64,000 nt of DNA from Nymphaea colorata (GCF_008831285.2 NC_045149.1:17809035-17873034); one strand, 5' to 3'. Numbered from the stretch's first letter, positions 48,801 to 61,925 are shown. Program-made: numbers and translations. Notes: a model not told the origin generated them from the sequence alone.

Positions 48801-49175
48801 AGTCATCAAAAGCAAACTATCAACCAACTTGATCTAGAATTAGAATACTGGCCAACCAACAAGAAACTTTCAAGTATTTAGCTTTGTAAATGTACACAAA
48901 TGCCAATTACATGCAACATATGGCAATGTCTTCTTTCCAGTACGACAAGTTGGAGATGCTCGACTTTATCATGCTACGGCTGTTTCTAGCAATTTGGATG
49001 CATCACGCTCGGTGTGGCCTCCGACAAAAGAGAGATGAGTGACAGGGTCTAGAAGGAAATCCCCATTTTCAGAGAAAAATGTGGTCCTGATCGTACAATA
49101 ACTTACAAGCAGAGAGCAAAATCTGTTGGTGGTTTCGATGCATGGCATGTGCAAGCAACCGATGTCTTGTTCCTG
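45900..49175. other. Gene-free interval between PKS6 and the ZNHIT3-like gene
   Basis: No exon recognised. It includes very AT-rich sequence (46500-47200), a short GA-rich patch (47480-47510), and two exact copies of the 23-mer at 47771 and 48130. The region next to 49175 probably holds the 3' UTR of the ZNHIT3-like gene. Confidence 0.4.
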
Positions 49176-52100
49176 TCAACCAAGGAAAGACAGAATCTGC
49201 AAAGGGAAGGAAGCAGAAGAAACAGCCGCATAAGAGCATACTCAAAGATGCTACTAGTTCTATGCAGTAGTTGCAGTAGGTAATTATATATTGGCTATTT
49301 AACCTGCCAAATAAATCTCATCAAAGCATATAAAACATCCGCATATTTTGCTCCACGTTGCACCTAGGAAAAATTTCTGCTGTTACCTTGTCCGCGAACT
49401 CTCTGAAGGACCCTCCTTCCATGGCTTTCTCCAGTTCCTAGTAAAATGTGATGCAGCCACCGCACTTTAAATAGCATTCCTTGTGAAAATGGAAAGTAAA
49501 GAGGAGGAGAGGGGGAAGGAAATAAGGGGCTGTTAAAGAATACGATATCCAAAAGGGCTTACATCATATCCATTTGTGGAACAGTCAATTTTGCATATAA
49601 TTTCTCGAAGTTTTTCGTCCCTCAATGCATCTCGGATTTGATCTGAAGATGCTGAAAATAAAAGGAAAAGAAAACCTTATCCCACAGTTAACAAAGCTTA
49701 CATAATCAATAATATCATCATCACCATACAGCGTTCACACGCCTTTCATAAAGGTCATATTTGGAAAAGTACAAGAGGCCCATTAATCAATGGCAATACA
49801 ATGCAGACAAGTCACGAAGATAAGCAACAAAACAAGTGGAAGACTGGAAGTACTAGGATCATCGAAAATGTGAGTGGATCTACACTCGTCAATATGTAGT
49901 ATATATAGGGAGCAAGGAACATGCAGATAAGTATTTCAGAACTCTAAACGTCAAAACAGACAGGTAAAACAGAAAAGACATACACATTCTTTCAGTGAAA
50001 TAAATTATACACGACTGCTAACACAAGCATAAGGAATACACCTGCACAAGCCACTCCTGAGAACAATCTTAAAATCTTAAGAAGTTAATGAAGATCATGC
50101 TTCCACAGTCCCTGAAAATAGAAAAAAGTACCTAATAATTCGTACTGTTTTTTCTGAAGCAGCCAATCTTGTTTATCTACTTGCAATGGCCTTTCAGGTA
50201 TTACAACGGGCACTGCAAGACAGTGAAATGATTACATATAATTCAAAAGCCTGAGAAATAAGGAAAATGTGAATTAATCGCAAAAAACTGGACTATTATT
50301 AGTAAGCATAACCAAATCTAATCAGATTGGCAAAGATTAATTTTCAAAAAGTTATAGTAAAAAACTAAAGCATGAGAAAAAAATAAAAAGGAGAAATGGT
50401 TAACAAGTTCAAATGTTGGTAGAAACCTTACCCAGCTTTGCCTCAGAAATTGATGGTTTGGAGCAAGGAACTTCTGCATTATCAAAAGGTAAGTGATTCT
50501 CTAGTACTCCAGCAATCAAATGTACAAATCTAATAAAGATCATTTTGAGATATACAACACAGATATAACTGTTACTTGGAAACTGTAAATTCTATACCTG
50601 AATTTGTAATGACAAGGCCAAACAGAAATATGAAGAGAAAATGATTTTTTTTTTAAGAACTTATTGAGTTATTGTCCAGAGGTTCATGTATGGAACTATT
50701 GAAAGATGAAATCCTGGTGCACATTTGCACTAGTCAAAGACCACGGTATACAAAAGAGAAATAAATGAACAGAAAGAGAGCAGTACAAATTAAAATTACA
50801 GGGCATATCACAAGAGAGGGAGATGCTTACAAACACAATACGGAAAGAAAGGCTACTTTATTTTATTTTTATATGTAGGTTGCGAGGCATCATGCAAATT
50901 AAACAAAAATTCTTAAACTTTGTCCTCATTGGAACGCAAGAACAGCCAGCATTCACTATTGGCAGTTGGTCATCTAAGGTTCAAGCTTCTCACAACCTTG
51001 ATTTCTTTACAGACAGGATTAGCTATAAATACACATTATCGTACATCTATTTGGAGGGCTGCATATAAAAAAAAAAAAAATCATGTGTGAAGGGCATACC
51101 TTTGTGTTTCTTGAAACAGGCAAGTGAGCAACTGCACATTTAAAAACCTTTATAAATGACAAACTGAATAACTTGGCAGTTCCTAAAAAATTAACTTAGC
51201 CAATCCTCCAGTATATCAAATAAGCTCACACAACTAAACTTAACAATAAGAAACTACATCTGGACCAGCCAATTGCATAGCAGGACATCTCAAGCAACAG
51301 CATAGACGGTTGCAAACTGTCAATTAAATTCAAAACCTTCTCATGTGATGTCTACAAAGGCAGTAAACTAATCAAAGGAAGTCTTCAATCCAACGATTCA
51401 TCAAGTTTACAGAACTGAAGATTCAAGTATGTCTGTGTCGAGCACATATAAGCATCCCATCAGCAAACACCAGTCCAAATCTTGACATTAAGATATGCCT
51501 CCGGGTAATGAAGGATTCAGACGCTAAGTGCACACATTGGAAATTCAAAATTCAGAATTACGTTAATAAAAAACTAATAATTACTAACTGAGTTTGTGCG
51601 TCAGATTGTCAACAAGGGCTCTCTTCAATGGTCATACAAACTACAATTTTGAAATTATGGAAGGGAAGAAGCAGAGCAGAAAAATTGGTCAATGAATGTC
51701 CTGACATTGCGCCGAAAAGAGCACGGGTTGTTTCTGCAAGCATTAAGCAGTCGTGTCATATCTAGACATCCAGCAGCTTAAAGCTTATAGCCGCTAAAGC
51801 AGACCCGCCAAATGGACACCGGTCTTTTGGTTCAAACATCTAGAAAATGTCGTTTGTAAACTTCAGATTTCCCCTCCTGGTTTAGCATAAAAACTTGTCA
51901 ATCCCACATTTCTAGTCACGTTGTCACTCTAACCCAAATACGAAGCAAGCCAAATAAATTAAAAACATCAAGAAACATTTAAACCAATTAAATAACAGAA
52001 GTAAGAAAAAACAAGAAGGATACACCAAAAGATAAAATCATAATCCATTATTGCGCGGTGATAACAAATATCTCCTGATAATAGCACGGACTACACTGAG

Positions 52101-52475
52101 ACGTAGTTGAAAACTCAAGATGAAGCCAACCGACATTAGCAACAGTGAGTATTTCAAATTCTTTCAATGGAAAACTAGTAAACAAACGCAAAGAACCCAC
52201 AAAATACTCAAAACCCAAAAACACTAAGCTAAATTATACAGTCCAACTTCCAACCAACACCGATGAGCAAACCATAAACGAAAGCTTCCAGAAAAGAAAC
52301 AAAGAAAAAAACACATACACACTGATACAGGCACTGTTCAATAGCTTAAAAAGCTGCCCAAAAGAAAGAGAAGATAGACATGGGGAGAGGGATATTCTTA
52401 CTATGGAATAAGACATATGGGACACTTGTACTTGGATTGGACTTCCTCACACACCTGACATTGTCGAACACCCAT
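49176..52475 (-). CDS. HIT-type zinc finger protein, ZNHIT3-like
   Basis: Seven small exons, assembled from splice sites and homology: 52402-52475, 51100-51131, 50432-50473, 50132-50212, 49563-49651, 49387-49437 and 49176-49196. All are GT-AG and phase-consistent, giving 129 residues ending ADKILSFLG. The N-terminal zf-HIT finger has ligands Cys6, Cys9, Cys18, Cys21, Cys26, Cys30, His34 and Cys39 (MGVRQCQVC, YKCPICL, YCSLACFKKHKEVPC). A linker with RPLQVDKQDWLL follows, then the C-terminal helical domain (SSDQIRDALRDEKLREII, DELEKAMEGGSFREFADK). In yeast and humans ZNHIT3/Hit1 is a box C/D snoRNP assembly factor working with NUFIP; the plant protein is expected to be nuclear with the same role. 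The terminal 21-bp exon is chosen because its peptide matches the family C-terminus; reading into the intron would give an unrelated tail. Confidence 0.87.
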
Positions 52476-53863
52476 CCTATTTCCTGCAACTCACAAGAGG
52501 AGAATATGGGCAAGCAGATAGAATCAATTAGAGGGCAAGCTATTGAAGAAGATAGCGGAATTTCATCGCACCAGGTGGAGGGAAGGTGAAGAAGAACAGG
52601 ACACTCGAGAAAAAGCGAGGGAGGAGAAGGGAGCAAGGACGATCCTCGGTAGACGGTAGTACCGAGAAAGAGGGAAACGCGCAGCCCACGTTTTGACTGG
52701 CAACGTTTCGGTTCGGGCTCTGGGTCGAACACCCGTGTGACTCACCGTACGGGGTCTAAGACTCGGCCGGCTGGATTTTTTTGTGGGGGAATTTTTTTAA
52801 GGAAAAAAATTCATGGTAAACTGGCATGGGAGGTAATTTTACTTTTTTTTTTTTTTTGTTGGGATCATGTTTGATGGCCTAGAATTTTTTTGGAGGATAA
52901 AAAATTCATAATTTAATAAACAAGAAAACATGGCCTAGAATTTTTTTTGAGGGTAAAAAATTCATGATTTGATAGACAAGAAAATTTTTTTGTAGACAAG
53001 ATTTTTGACAATTAAACCTCCCTTTTTTAAAAAGTCAAATAGAAACATGGCAACCTTAAACCAAACATTATAAACATTTCACTGTTAAGGAGTGTGTGTA
53101 TAACGATGTATGTTGGATACGAAAATTCGAGTAAATTGACAGTAATAAAATATAACACCAAATAACTTACAGTAACGAACCAAAACGGCTTTCTGTTCTT
53201 GTTTCACGAAGTGCCCATAAACAATGAAATGAATGTAGTTCTTTTTTTCTCGTTTTACGAAGAGCCCATGAACTCCTAATCTAGATAGAACAAAAGGGAA
53301 AACCACACGAAACGGAAAACAGAAAGCTGCAACTGTAACAAATTCTGGTTTCTGATTCTGCTTCTTACCATCAAAAAACAAGGCGATGTTGAAGAACAAT
53401 TACTACTCGTATCAATTGCTGTTCATCAGTATATGCTCTACAAATAAAAATGCAGAGAGTAAATTCATAAACATATTAGCATATTAGAACAAAATGCAAA
53501 ACAGGAAAAAATGGTTTCTAAGAAAAGGAGAAATTTGAAGAGCGGCGGACAGAAGTAGAGATGGGGCGAGAGAGGAGAAGTGGCGGACACACAGTTCTCC
53601 TTCCAGGCGTCTCCTTCTGATGTGTTCCTATGGACACAATGCGTGCGGTGGACACACAGAGGGAAAGGCAGAGGGAGAGAAACAGGGTAGAGATGGGGCA
53701 AGAGAGGGGAAGTGGAACGATCTACCTGTGAAGAAATACGATCGCCCCGCCGACTCTGTGATGAGAAGAGAATCGAGGGAGCTCGGTCGATCGGAGGAGG
53801 AAGAGGCAGTGGCGAAGGAGAATAGAGACCATTGTTTCCCGTAAAATAAATCTTGCTTGGAAG
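52476..53863. other. Upstream region of the ZNHIT3-like gene, no further gene seen
   Basis: 52476-52740 is GC-richer and is likely promoter and 5' UTR of the ZNHIT3-like gene. 52874-52985 is a two-copy tandem repeat. At 53550-53720 two copies of AGAGATGGGGCRAGAGAGG occur. No protein was recognised in the short frames of this part. Confidence 0.4.
52874..52985 (+). repeat. Two tandem copies of a 55-57-bp unit
   Basis: ATGGCCTAGAATTTTTTTG, then GAGG-TAAAAAATTCAT and a TAAACAAG/TAGACAAG end, occur at 52874-52928 and 52929-52985 with a few differences. Confidence 0.75.
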
Positions 53864-54037
53864 CAGGGGCGGAGGGAGGTGTGGGTTACGTGTGGACAGT
53901 TGCCCACACGGTACCCAATTTTTTTTTATTTTGTATTGATTTTTTTAGTAATTTTTTTACTTACATGTTGGTGCTCTTTCAAATTTAAAATTTTACATTT
54001 GGTGCCCATTAACCAGAATTTTTTAGCTCTACCCCTG
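53864..54037. mobile_element. hAT-like MITE, 174 bp
   Basis: Begins CAGGGGCGGAGGGAGG and ends with the reverse complement of CAGGGGTAGAGCTAAA. It is flanked by CTTGGAAG (53856-53863) and CTTGGGAG (54038-54045), an 8-bp target duplication with one mismatch. The length, ends and duplication suit a miniature hAT element related to the larger one at 25304-26757. Confidence 0.75.
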
Positions 54038-54045
54038 CTTGGGAG

Positions 54046-55094
54046 TTTGGAAGTTTTGAGAAACATAACTTTCCTGTGTTCTTATAACTATTTTCCCGGA
54101 TTCATATGGTTACAATCTTTGAAATTGTTTGGAAGCACCATTTCGTGTATTATTTAGCTTTTATATTTTAGAGATGGGTGATATTTTTCCAAACATGCAA
54201 GAACATTCATGCCATACTAAAGCATCACACGAATACATAAACGGAGTAATAAGCACTAATTTCAACTCTCTGATCATAGTAGGCCGTGTGGTCAAATATT
54301 GTGGGATTGTTGTCAAAGAAGTGATCGTTTTGTCTACTAACTTTTGCATGTGTTCACTTGCGAGTCATCTGGTCATAGCATAGTGCTTACATCTGCTGGT
54401 TATTGCATTCCCTAACATGTAGTATAGTCATTGACTACCTACTGGCTATCAAGTTAATCCCTGGTGTTGGGCTTGAAGCTGGTCTGGTAACGCTTATCTG
54501 CAGATTCTGCACCAGTGTTGTGTATTGAAGAAAATTGGTGTTTCAGAACATTAGACTCTCCGTATTTATCCCCTTTTACAATGTTTTCGACTTTTTAGGG
54601 AAAAAAAAATTCTCATTTCATTGTTGTCCTTACAAGAGGGATCGTTCCCTTTTGTCATCAAACGTATTCTTGTCATTTTGGGCCTTGAACATCGTCTCCG
54701 TCTTTGAGGCCTGAATGTACATCCAGCTTTGAACTTCAGACCAGCCCATGGCAGATACTGTCATGTACCTGCCATTACCTATATGTTACACCTTGTTCTA
54801 GACCTGATGTTCATGACCCTGAAGCCCAATATACGTATGCAAAGAAAAAACAGAGAAGGAAAAAGATGCGAGCTTCAGATGGAACTAGCAGTTACATGAA
54901 TGAAGATAGAATGTTTACAAATATCATAAGGGCAAACAGTAAATACAAAAAAAAATTAAGAATGATGGAAAGCTTGTTCTCCGGCACTTTCTTTTATCCA
55001 AGATACATTTAGATACCAAAGGAGGGATGCTAATCCCCATAAAGAAAGAGGTACATCGTTAGACATGAATTAGATGTACACTTATTCTTGTTAT
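54046..55094. other. Gene-free interval and 3' flank of the LRR kinase
   Basis: No coding exon. The last few hundred bases before the kinase stop codon at 55095 presumably include its 3' UTR. Confidence 0.4.
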
Positions 55095-58000
55095 CTACAA
55101 AAGACTAGAAATTGGAGGTGGAGTAAAAATTGGCCTCTCTTTGTCATCACTGCTCTTTCTCCTTGGCTTAGCCTCCCCCAGCATGGTGACCACGTCTCTC
55201 ATGGATGGTCTGTCCTTTGGCTGTTTGGCCGTGCACAAGAGAGCAATCCTAAGGACCAGAAGCATCTCTTCTTGGACATGCCTGCATTGGCCTGCTATAT
55301 TTGGGTCAAGAGCTTGTTCTATCCCAACTTTGTTTCGAACCATTCGGAGAATCCACTCAACTATATCTACACCCTCTCCAAACTCAGGCTCTAATGGCTT
55401 CTTCCCTGTTACAAGCTCCATTAGCACAACGCCAAAGCTGTATATATCGATCCTCTGGTCTACTTTTGATGTGTACCCACATTCTGCAAGGAACCATTAT
55501 TATGTCAGGTGAAGTTTACAAAACGAAAATATTGACAGAAGCACAATAGCAGGATAGTTTTCAGAAGATTGTTGAGACAATTTTGGCATTGGACATAATA
55601 GAAATTTGGTAAAGCCAAAAAATGGTATCTGGATCTATCGATCACTGCATGAAAGATTGAGAGAACATTAGACTGCCAAAAGAATTGCTTGCTTGATCCT
55701 CCTCATGGCATCCGTGTCAGGCAAAAGGGACCCAAAAGGGCACGTAAAGGCCAAAAAGACAACAAAAAAGGAAAAATTAAAGAAGAGAACATCCACGTGG
55801 GCCTGTGGTTAGCCTTTTGGAATCTAGCAAAATAATTCAAACTCAATGTGCCACGTGCACGTGCTAAAGGGAAGCATCAAATGCCACATGGTATCCTCAA
55901 ATTAAGAGACTTAATGTTTGAGATGGATAATAATGACTCGTTCAATGAAGCAAAAGGACCATTGCTTCAATGAAATCTGACCCTGCTGTGAACTAAGCTA
56001 TTTAGTTAATGAACTTAAATTATTGAATATTTGATATTTATGATATGAATTCTCATATCTGCAATAAAACAAGGGTTTGCGAATTCAACATTTTTAAAAT
56101 GTAAGAACCACATCTTCAGTTGAAAAATATATCTTAAAGATTTGTAGGAAACTCATCACCATGAATCCATCGGTGCATCAAAATTTGCTTAAAACAGCGG
56201 ACAGAAATGAGTTTTTAGTGCCTGCAAAATTCGGGATAAGACGGTACTAAGAGATGATCACGGCAGTGAGGATCAATAAAGTGAGGAAAAGGAAGATCTG
56301 AATCTTTTTCAAGTCCAACCCACCTGGAGCAATGTAGCCACAGGACCCAGCTACTGTTGACATGGTCTCATACTTCCTCACCATCAGCCTCGCTAGCCCA
56401 AAGTCAGCTATCCTTGCCTCCAGGTTCGAGTCGAGCAGTATGTTGTTGGACTTGACGTCTCTGTGGATCACCGGAGGGTAGCAGTCATGGTGGAGGTAGC
56501 AGAGCCCTTGCGCCACCCCGATGGCCACGTTATATCTGGACACCCAGTCCATGAGCAGGCCGCCTCTGCCATGCAGCGCCTCGCCCAAGCTTCCATTGGG
56601 CATGTATTCGTATAGAAGCATGGTGTTCACGTGGTTGTGGAGGTAACCCAAGAGCCGCAGCACGTTCCTGTGGCGGAGCCTTCCCAGGAGGTTCACCTCT
56701 CCGATCAATTCGCCATTTCTGTCCATATCATCATCCGCAGTTTCCATCCTCCACAGCTTCTTCACGGCCACTACCGAACGGGTTCGAGGGATTTCAGCGC
56801 GGTAGACGATCCCCGCTGCTCCCATTCCGATCACGTTCGCTTCCTTGATGCATGCCACCACCTCGCTGCTGGTGAAGCTCAGCCTCTGGAATGCCGTCAG
56901 CCTCCATGGCCAGTCTCCCTTGCCTTCTGCGCGACCGCGAAAAAATGGGAGGAAGAAGCCGGACTCGCCGTTCAGGTGGCGCTTGTACGCCCATCTCCCT
57001 ATGGCGACGGCCAACCCGACGGCCGCCACCGTGCACATCCCGATCAGCCAGCCCAGGAGCACGTGCCGGACGTGCCGCCTCTGTGCCGCTGAGTGGGCGG
57101 CAGAGCTGGCACCGAGGCATGGCGGTAGAACGCCCCCACACAAGCCGACGTTGCCGATGAGGTCGTTGGGGTTCACCGTCCGGAGCATGCCGTTCATCGG
57201 CACTGGGCCGGAGAGGCGGTTGTAGGAGACGTTGAAGGACTCCAATGTCGGGGAGCTGCCGAAGTTGTCCGGGATCCTTCCGGTGAGGAGGTTGCTGGAG
57301 AGGTCCAAGATGGCAAGCGCCGGCATCGTCGCCAGCGTGGCCGGGATCTCGCCGGTGAGCCGGTTGTTCATGAGGTTGAGGGTCACCAGCTTCTCGCAGG
57401 ACCCGAGGCTTGCCGGGATGTCGCCGGAGAGGCGATTGTTTGACAGGTCGAGCACGGAGAGAGATGGGCAATCTTGGAATTGATCAGGAATTGGTCCCGT
57501 AAGGTTGTTGTTGGAAGCTAGGAAGCTCTGAAGGTTAGGCATGGAGACTATGCTTGATGGCAGTGATGACTGCAGCATGTTTCTTGAGAGATCAAGGAAT
57601 GAGAGAGATAAGGACTGAGACAGGTCGGTCGGTACGCGTCCTGATAGGCTGTTGTTGGCTAATTCTAGCCTTTCTAGCCTAGGGAGTGTTCCGAAGCCAG
57701 TAGGGATGCTACCCACCAAACGGTTGTCTTGAATTCTAACTCTCACTAAAGATGCACACCTAGAGAGACCCGCCGGAATACTACCGGAGAAGCCGTTGTT
57801 GAAGAGAATGAGCTTCGTGAGGGCACCACCATTGCACAATGCCGGTGGCATTTCGCCAGAGAATGAATTTGATGAGACGTCGAGCCATTGAAGAGCTGAA
57901 TGCTGGCCAAGATCCGGTGGCAGCGACCCAGTGAACGAGTTGTTCCACAGCTCCAGCACCTCCAGATTGGCCAACTTGCCGATCCCGGCCGGTATAGATC

Positions 58001-58958
58001 CGTTCAGATGATTGCACATCAGGTTCAACAGCTGCAAGCTCTTGAGGTTAGACAATTCAATCGGAACCTCGCCGGAGAGTAAGTTGTCTGAGAGGTCAAG
58101 CATCGCTAAGGATGTTATGTTTCCAACTTCTGGTGGGATCGAACCCTCAAGTTTGTTCTTGTAGAGGAAGACGGTGTTTAAATGCGGTAGACGGCCTAAT
58201 TCCGCCGGAATTGTGCCGCCAATGTTGGCAAGAGCAAGATCTAGGTACTGCAAATTGGTCAAATTGCCGAATTCAGGCGGGATCGAGCCCTCGAATTGGT
58301 TGTATCCCATTATCAAACTTTCCAACGTTTCAAGTTGGCCTAACTCAGCTGGAATCCGACCACCAAGATTGTTGCCTGACAAGCCGAGAAACTTGAGAGT
58401 TTTCATGTTCTTGTAAGATACAGGAATCTTACCTCGGAAAAGACTTCCCCTCAGATCCAGGATCTCAAGTCTACTGAGATTTCCAATCTCTTCAGGCAGG
58501 AAGCCAGTGAAATTGTTGCCGGAACCATTGATGGTCACCAAACCAATCGCTGCATCCAATCCAGAAGGAAAATCTCCGGCAATCTGGTTTGAGCTAACAT
58601 CGAAGTATGTCAGCATTGCCAACTTTGAAACCGATCTTGGCAGTGAATACAATGAATTACAGCACAGGTTGAGGAAGGAGAGCCGGTGGAATGACTGTAT
58701 CGCATCGGAGACATTGCCAGTGAGATTCATGTTGGACAGATCAATACCAGTGACAAGCCTGTCGGAGTCACAGGAAATCCCGGTCCAGTTGCAGTGTGAC
58801 GATTGGTTCTCAGAACTCCACCCCTTCAGGCAGTCAAGTGGGTCGTCTAAGCTTGACTTCATAGACAACAAGGCTGAACCCTCATCATCAAACTCAGTGC
58901 TCTGTGCTCCGGAAATGCAGAAGACTGCAACAAGCACAAAGAGCACAACCGGAGGCAT
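55095..58958 (-). CDS. LRR receptor-like kinase, subfamily XI, MIK1-like
   Basis: Exon 1 is 56324-58958 and exon 2 is 55095-55483, separated by an 840-bp intron in the activation-segment codon for Glu (APE); 1007 residues. The order is signal peptide 1-20, LRR N-terminal domain with the HCNWTGISC motif, about 20 extracellular LRRs to about residue 600, transmembrane helix about 633-653, and kinase from about 705. The kinase has its P-loop at 711-718 (GMGAAGIV), Lys733 (VAVKK), Glu754, HRD at 832-834 (IHRDVKSNN) and DFG at 852-854, so it should be active. Stretches such as [47 protein letters not shown] and [10 protein letters not shown] closely match Arabidopsis MIK1, a plasma-membrane receptor implicated in pollen-tube attraction, and its PXY/TDR relatives. 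The ligand is not deducible. Two Tyr of the usual SYGYIAPEYGY are Cys here. Confidence 0.94.
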
Positions 58959-59750
58959 TTTGCTTTTCGCTTATGCCTCAAACTTCCTGCATTTTTTGGC
59001 ACTGCAAAGCCGAGGAAAGAAGAAGTGGGGACGACTACCAAGAGTGCTATGTACTTCAGGAAGACGATGATGCCGTTCGGTATCTAACATTAAAGAAACC
59101 ATGCACCTCGTGCAGCCTAGGAAGATGGAACAGCCTGTTTATTACTTCATTATTGAGGGGTAGCATTTTCTCTAGTCATGAGTAGATCAGGAACTCATTC
59201 TACAGTAGCGACAGATAGAATGTGATTAGCCCATGGGAATTACCACAAGAGATAACTCTTTCTCTTGCCTAACGCAAGAACAAGAACTATCCTTTTGTAA
59301 ACATGGTTTACGCCACGGAATTTCCCGTGTAAGAATCACCAATAGAGGGCTTTCTTATTATTTGACGGGAAGCAAGAAAGCATAGGGCCGGAGCAAAAAG
59401 CTCAACAAGTTGCAATTGGTGAGTAGAAGGGGATTGAACTTGGAAAAAAAAAAGAGAAGAAAATAAAAGGGGAGGAATCTTTGCATGTTAGGAAGGTCTA
59501 AGCAAAAGCCAAATAATGGATGTGCAGCGAAGGTGCGTGATGTATGATAGCAGTGATGATGGTGAGGGTAGAAAGCATAAAGTAATAACAACAATTATAG
59601 TATAGCAACAGACCATGGGCTGTGAGGCAGTTCGCCTCCCACTCCCGTCCCTTTCCACATGCGCACATGATCACAGGCGCTTCTAAAAAATGCTTCGATT
59701 TCAGTAATAAACGTGGGCTCCATGTGACTTCTGACAGAATGCCTCCAAGG

Positions 59751-59751
<1 letters not shown>

Positions 59752-59785
<34 letters not shown>
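59752..59785 (+). repeat. (CT)n microsatellite upstream of the LRR kinase
   Basis: About 17 CT units, about 0.8 kb upstream of the kinase ATG. A second CT run of about 24 bases lies at 59943-59966. Read on the gene's strand these are GA repeats. Confidence 0.93.
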
Positions 59786-59786
<1 letters not shown>

Positions 59787-61067
59787 GCATAATTGAGTGC
59801 GTAGAAGCATCCTACACACATGCAAGGTGCAATTAGGGAGTGGTTGAATCGTGGATTGCTTTCATTACGATGCATTATTTAGCCATGATTAAGAGGCGCG
59901 GGGAATTCAAGGGGTGCCAGAGGTAGATGAACCTTCACCATCATCTCTCTCTCTCTCTCTCTCTCTTTTGCTTGCATGATGGGCAGATTGGGTTGTAAAA
60001 TAAGGCACCTTTACGTTGGGGCAGCATGTTCAGAAGCGTGTTACGCGCAGGAACTGTGCCTCCTTCTCTTACTAGAAAAATGCCCTCGTGCTTCGACAGT
60101 CTGCACAAAGTGGAAGGAAATTAGTAACAAATTTTAAATTTAAATGGACTGTGGTTTACGAATTTGTTTCGCGTTCTTTATTGATATATCCCTATGTGCT
60201 TTACATATACATTATAAAGAAAAGAATGCAGAAACTTCGCTCCACTATTTTCCTTCAACTTGCACACAAGTGTCATGGTAGTCCTTCATTTAAGCCATCC
60301 AAGCACTTGAGCTCAAAGTCCGTTCTCTTGAAAAGCTAAAATAAATTAACTGCGGCCTCAAAAACTTTCAATCATCTTAAACTTTTGAGAGCATTTACGT
60401 AAAGCGTGTGATCAAATATGAACAGATAACTAACTATAAATTAGTTATATTTTTGTTTCAAAAGGTTAGACTGTTTATTAGGAGGAAGAAAGAAATATTA
60501 GGAAATTAATTAGGAGAGACAAAAAACTGAAATAAAATTTCTTTAATAAATGACGTAAAATTACCCTTAATTTTTCTGAAATTTTATATAGAATGCCATG
60601 TGTTTTACATACTATAATGCCTAAGATGCCCCGATAAAAGTTCAGAATTATAAGAATTTCAGGGAAGTTGATGTCACTCTCAACATATTATGAACAGTTG
60701 ACTGATTCATAGTTGGCCATATCAAGATTTACAAAGTAAGGATTAGATTAAAAAACTGATAAGATAATAAACATATATTTTACCTCGCGAAAGAAATTCA
60801 CCGCTGAAGGCTCCACATTGATTTATTGGTGAAATCAATCGGAACCAGGGTGGGCATAGGCTTCATATTCAAGTCCGACCAAATCAACTACCCAGATCAG
60901 GGATTGTTTCCGCTTTCAGATTCGGCAAGCAGGAAAACCAGACGCTTTGGGTTTGGATTGTACGAGTTCACAAAAAGATAACGGGCCGCTCATCATATTA
61001 ACGACATACAATTGCCTTGCTTTCCTAATTCCTTTCCTCTTTAGGTCCCGTTTGATTGGGAAGACAA

Positions 61068-61363
61068 TTCATAGTTCCCAATTCTTCTTCCCACATTGTT
61101 AAATGAAATCATGCTTAGACATAAAAACAACTATTTTGCTTTCCTATTTCAATCTTAAAAAGGAGCACTTTTTAGATGGATTTTATTTGTTTTCCATACA
61201 TATCTATATAAAAGCTTCATAGTTCCCAATTCTTCTTCCCACATTGTTAAATGAAATCATGCTTAGACATAAAAACAACTATTTTGCTTTCCTATTTCAA
61301 TCTTAAAAAGGAGCACTTTTTAGATGGATTTTATTTGTTTTCCATACATATCTATATAAAAGT
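61068..61363 (+). repeat. Perfect 148-bp tandem duplication
   Basis: The unit starting TTCATAGTTCCCAATTCTTC at 61068 recurs without visible change from 61216 to about 61362. Identity over this length implies a very recent event. Confidence 0.95.
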
Positions 61364-61699
61364 GGCTGAATCAGCATACTTGAAGATGGAAAATCAATTC
61401 AATTCACAAGAATATACAACTGTGTCACGTGTCACGATATTTATTATTTTAAGGCCTTTCTTATTTTAAATTACTTTCATAAACTTTCTTCTTTCTTTTT
61501 TCAAACAACTCTGAAGTCCCTGAATCAGCCAATTCGCTGAATGAGAAGCTTGGATGATTTGGTTCAGTAGTGAAATTTTACAACACCTACATACTTAGTG
61601 TCTTTCATCAGCACCTTCTGGAGCTCCGAAGTAGAGGTAGAAAAACTTAGGGCTCCATATCCTTCTGGCGCGCCCTCTCAGAAGTAAAATCTCTAGTAC

Positions 61700-61925
61700 C
61701 AACATGGATATGGAATCAAACGGCAAACGACCAGCAGATTCAAAGAACTTCACAGGGGAATCAAGTGCCAACCAATGCCACCGTTGGGAACAGGCTAAAA
61801 GTGAACCGCCAAAACTAAGCAAACCATGGACATAGAATCAAGCAGCAAATAACCAGCAGAATCAAATATCTTGACAGGTGAATCAAGCGCCAACAATCTT
61901 TGAGCACAGACTAAAACCGAGTCAC
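61700..61925 (+). repeat. Diverged tandem duplication of about 122 bp
   Basis: CATGGATATGGAATCAAACGG, ACCAGCAGATTCAAA and GAATCAAGTGCCAAC (first copy) correspond to CATGGACATAGAATCAAGCAG, ACCAGCAGAATCAAA and GAATCAAGCGCCAAC (second copy). Confidence 0.75.

Noticed and set aside
48969-49154. 61-codon minus-strand frame as the last exon of the ZNHIT3-like gene
   Set aside because: The CTTTGCAG acceptor at about 49197 gives ILSFLG and a stop, matching the family C-terminus; the longer frame would begin from a second acceptor and matches nothing.
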